Below, one piece after another: positions 5,029 through 7,015 of a stretch of 7,015 nt of DNA. Made by a program: the position numbers and the translations under genes. This DNA comes from Bacteroidales bacterium UBA3724 (lineage in GTDB: Bacteria > Bacteroidota > Bacteroidia > Bacteroidales > P3). The notes under the pieces are model-generated. The model ran no database searches. It worked only from the letters and a program-made list of their open reading frames with translations, and was not told the origin of the DNA. The stretch covers positions 1 to 7,015 of the forward strand of contig DFHL01000001.1 of assembly GCA_002371315.1 (NCBI GenBank), read 5' to 3'. How positions within the stretch are numbered: the first letter of the stretch is position 1; every line of letters starts with the position of its first letter.

Positions 5029-6771
5029 CTACGCCAGCCCCAAGCTCTTCTTGATTGCCTCGATTTTGGCGTCGAGGTCGGCGTTGGTCTGGTCGAAGTA
5101 TTCCTTCTTGGTGAGGGTGTCCTTCACGCCGAAATAGAACTTGATTTTCGGCTCGGTGCCGCTGGGGCGCACCGTCACCTTGCAGCCGTCCTCGGTGAAG
5201 AACTGCAGCACGTTGCTCGACGGCAGGTCGATCTTCGTCACCTTGCCCGTCAGGCAGTCGGTCTCTTCGAGCGTCTTGATGTCGCGGATGCGCACCACGC
5301 GGTTGCCGTTGATTTCCTTTGGCGGATTGGCGCGGTAGTCCTTCATCATCTGCTGAATCTCCTCGGCACCGCTCTTGCCCTTGCGGACAACGCTCAGCAG
5401 GCCCTCCTTGTAGAAACCGAACTCCTTGTAGAGGTCCACAAGTATGTCGAAGAACGTCTTGCCTTGCGAAGCGGCCCAGGCGGCAATCTCGGCAATCATC
5501 GAGCAGGCGCCCACGGCGTCCTTGTCGCGGACAAAATCGCCAATCATATAGCCGTAGCTCTCCTCGCCGCCGCCGATGAAGGTCTCCTTGCCTTCCATTT
5601 CAAGAATCTTGGCACCGATCCATTTGAATCCAGTCAGCACGTCATAGACCTTAACGCCATAGCGACGGGCGATGTCGGTAGGCAATTCGCTGGTGACAAT
5701 CGTCTTGATAATAAACTCGTTGCCCTTCAGACGGCCCTTCTCTTTCCACTGCTTCAACAGGTAGTAGATCAGCACCGACATCGTCTGATTGCCGTTGAGC
5801 AGCATCCATTCGCCGTCGGGCTTCTTCACGGCCACGCCCACGCGGTCGGCGTCGGGGTCGCTGGCGAAGACTATGTCGGCATCGATTTCCTTGGCCAGGT
5901 CTACAGCCATCTTCATAGCGGCGTGCTCCTCGGGGTTGGGCGACGGCGTGGTGGGGAAATTGCCGTCGGGGACAGCCTGCGCCTTGACGACATTAACGTT
6001 GGTAAATCCCAAGCGTTCAAGCATCTGCGGTATCAGCTTGATGCCCGTACCGTGCAGCGGCGTGTAGACAATCTTCACATCGTGATGGGCCTTGATGCAC
6101 TCGGGGTTGAGCACATTCTTCTCGATCTCGCGCATAAAAGCCTCGTCCACCTCGCTGCCGATGGTGACGATACGGCTCTCGCCGCCAGTCCATTTCACGT
6201 CGTCGAGCGACTTGATTTTCTCCACCTCGTCGATAACGCTGGTGTCGTGCGGCGGCACCAGCTGGCAGCCGTCGTTCCAATAGGCCTTATAGCCGTTGTA
6301 CTCCTTCGGGTTGTGCGACGCCGTCAGCATCACACCCGTCTGGCATTTGAAATAGCGCACCGCATAGCTCAGTTCGGGCGTAGGACGCATATCGTCAAAC
6401 AGATAGACCGTAAAGCCATTGGCGGCAAGCACATTGGCGGTGATTTCGGCAAACTCGCGGCTGTGGTTGCGACTGTCGTGCGAGACGGCCGCCTTCAACT
6501 CCTCGCCCGGGAAACAGCCCTTCACATAGTTGGCCAGGCCCTGCGTGGCCATACCCACAGTGTAACGGTTCATACGGTTGGTACCCACGCCCATAATGCC
6601 GCGCAGGCCGCCCGTGCCGAACTCCAGGCTGCGATAGAAACTTTCGTTCAGTTCTTCGGGGTTCTCGGCCTGCATCTTGCGGATGGCGGCCTTCGTTTCT
6701 TCATCGTACGCTCCTTCGAGCCAAGTTTTTACATTTGCCAGCGTTGTGGCGTCGAGTGTCGTTTGTGCCAT
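5029..6771 (-). CDS. Phospho-sugar mutase (phosphoglucomutase/phosphomannomutase, alpha-D-phosphohexomutase family)
   Basis: A complete 580-residue cytosolic enzyme that interconverts hexose 1- and 6-phosphates (glucose and/or mannose), linking glycolysis to nucleotide-sugar, glycogen and surface-polysaccharide synthesis. All family loops are present: the N-terminal EFGTGGLRG (50-58); the catalytic phosphoserine loop TASHNPKEYNGYK with Ser152; the Mg-binding loop DPDADR (305-310); the sugar-specificity loop GGGEESYGY (400-408); and the phosphate-binding loop RPSGTEPK (535-542). Length and the extended GEESYGYMIGDFVRDKDAVG segment place it with the long PgcA/PGM2-like branch rather than the roughly 460-residue PMM/PGM branch; glucose versus mannose preference cannot be read from sequence. 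The start MAQTTLDATT is preceded by AT-rich DNA without a Shine-Dalgarno sequence. Transcription runs towards the repeat array and the four-helix-bundle gene. A housekeeping gene with no sign of damage. Confidence 0.97.
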   Translation of the reverse strand: MAQTTLDATTLANVKTWLEGAYDEETKAAIRKMQAENPEELNESFYRSLEFGTGGLRGIMGVGTNRMNRYTVGMATQGLANYVKGCFPGEELKAAVSHDSRNHSREFAEITANVLAANGFTVYLFDDMRPTPELSYAVRYFKCQTGVMLTASHNPKEYNGYKAYWNDGCQLVPPHDTSVIDEVEKIKSLDDVKWTGGESRIVTIGSEVDEAFMREIEKNVLNPECIKAHHDVKIVYTPLHGTGIKLIPQMLERLGFTNVNVVKAQAVPDGNFPTTPSPNPEEHAAMKMAVDLAKEIDADIVFASDPDADRVGVAVKKPDGEWMLLNGNQTMSVLIYYLLKQWKEKGRLKGNEFIIKTIVTSELPTDIARRYGVKVYDVLTGFKWIGAKILEMEGKETFIGGGEESYGYMIGDFVRDKDAVGACSMIAEIAAWAASQGKTFFDILVDLYKEFGFYKEGLLSVVRKGKSGAEEIQQMMKDYRANPPKEINGNRVVRIRDIKTLEETDCLTGKVTKIDLPSSNVLQFFTEDGCKVTVRPSGTEPKIKFYFGVKDTLTKKEYFDQTNADLDAKIEAIKKSLGLA

Positions 6772-7015
6772 AAATATTTCGATATTTTGTGATTATTCGA
6801 TTATAAATTAATTTCTTGCTTTAAATTGTCGTACAGATAGGCGGGACTTTGGAAATAGAGACCGGTTTTCAGATTGCTGAGCGCCGTATATGTCTTTGAT
6901 TTGTAAATAATACCCCTGTTACTATTCTATACTTTTATCTTTTAACGTCACAAAATGTTTTTTATTGCATTAAAGAATGGTTTCTTTGCAAACGTAGACT
7001 CAACTACCAAGTGCA
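6772..7015. other. AT-rich upstream region of the phospho-sugar mutase gene
   Basis: These 244 bases contain no convincing reading frame on either strand and are AT-rich throughout (for example 6781-6820 and 6900-6970). I see no tRNA, CRISPR or repeat-array units like those at 4217 and 4934. Apart from the -7 box near the right edge, nothing specific can be named. The region continues past the window edge. Confidence 0.6.
6989..6996 (-). promoter_or_regulatory. Candidate -7 box (TACGTTTG) upstream of the phospho-sugar mutase gene
   Basis: On the minus strand the bases read TACGTTTG, an exact match to the Bacteroides primary-sigma -7 consensus TAnnTTTG. The -33 element would fall at or just beyond the window edge, so it cannot be checked. 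If used, transcription would begin near 6982 and leave an untranslated leader of about 210 bases, which is long; a closer promoter is possible. Confidence 0.4.

Noticed and set aside
5464..6792. Long plus-strand open frame (442 codons) opposite the mutase gene.
   Set aside because: It is antisense to a complete mutase with all active-site motifs; its His/Val/Ala-rich translation has no recognisable domain and is a codon-bias shadow.

Overview
The window looks like a chromosomal segment of a member of the Bacteroidales (Bacteroidota). The evidence is a BspA-type leucine-rich-repeat secreted protein, carboxypeptidase-regulatory-like secreted proteins, C-terminal domains resembling the type IX secretion (Por) sorting fold, start codons with A-rich leaders and no Shine-Dalgarno sequence, and an exact match to the Bacteroides -7 promoter consensus TAnnTTTG. 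Genus cannot be assigned from the sequence alone.

Layout. (1) 1-1108, plus strand: the C-terminal end of a probable carboxypeptidase-like regulatory-domain protein, then a 224-residue exported protein with a similar N-terminal fold. (2) 1097-2122, minus strand: an ECF-type sigma factor whose sigma2 and sigma4 domains are followed by one transmembrane helix and a predicted periplasmic beta-rich domain. Its stop codon overlaps the 3' end of the preceding gene by 12 bases. (3) 2388-4193, plus strand, divergent from the sigma gene: a 601-residue secreted LRR_5/BspA-like protein. Its C-terminal domain resembles the extracytoplasmic end of the sigma factor. (4) 4211-5028: a four-helix-bundle (23S rRNA intervening-sequence/S23-like) gene on the minus strand, bracketed by two arrays of a 9-base repeat (TTAGGCAnA / TnTGCCTAA). 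Each array is internally inverted and can fold into a long hairpin. (5) 5029-6771, minus strand: a complete phospho-sugar mutase with all four active-site loops. (6) 6772-7015: AT-rich, non-coding upstream region of the mutase with a consensus -7 box.

Two parts go beyond routine annotation. The first is the membrane-tethered sigma factor lying back to back with a secreted LRR protein that shares its C-terminal fold; by inference this is a surface-sensing or export-sensing regulatory pair. The second is the repeat-flanked four-helix-bundle gene, with lower GC than its neighbours. It looks like a compact cassette inserted between two housekeeping or surface genes and has no recognisable transposase.
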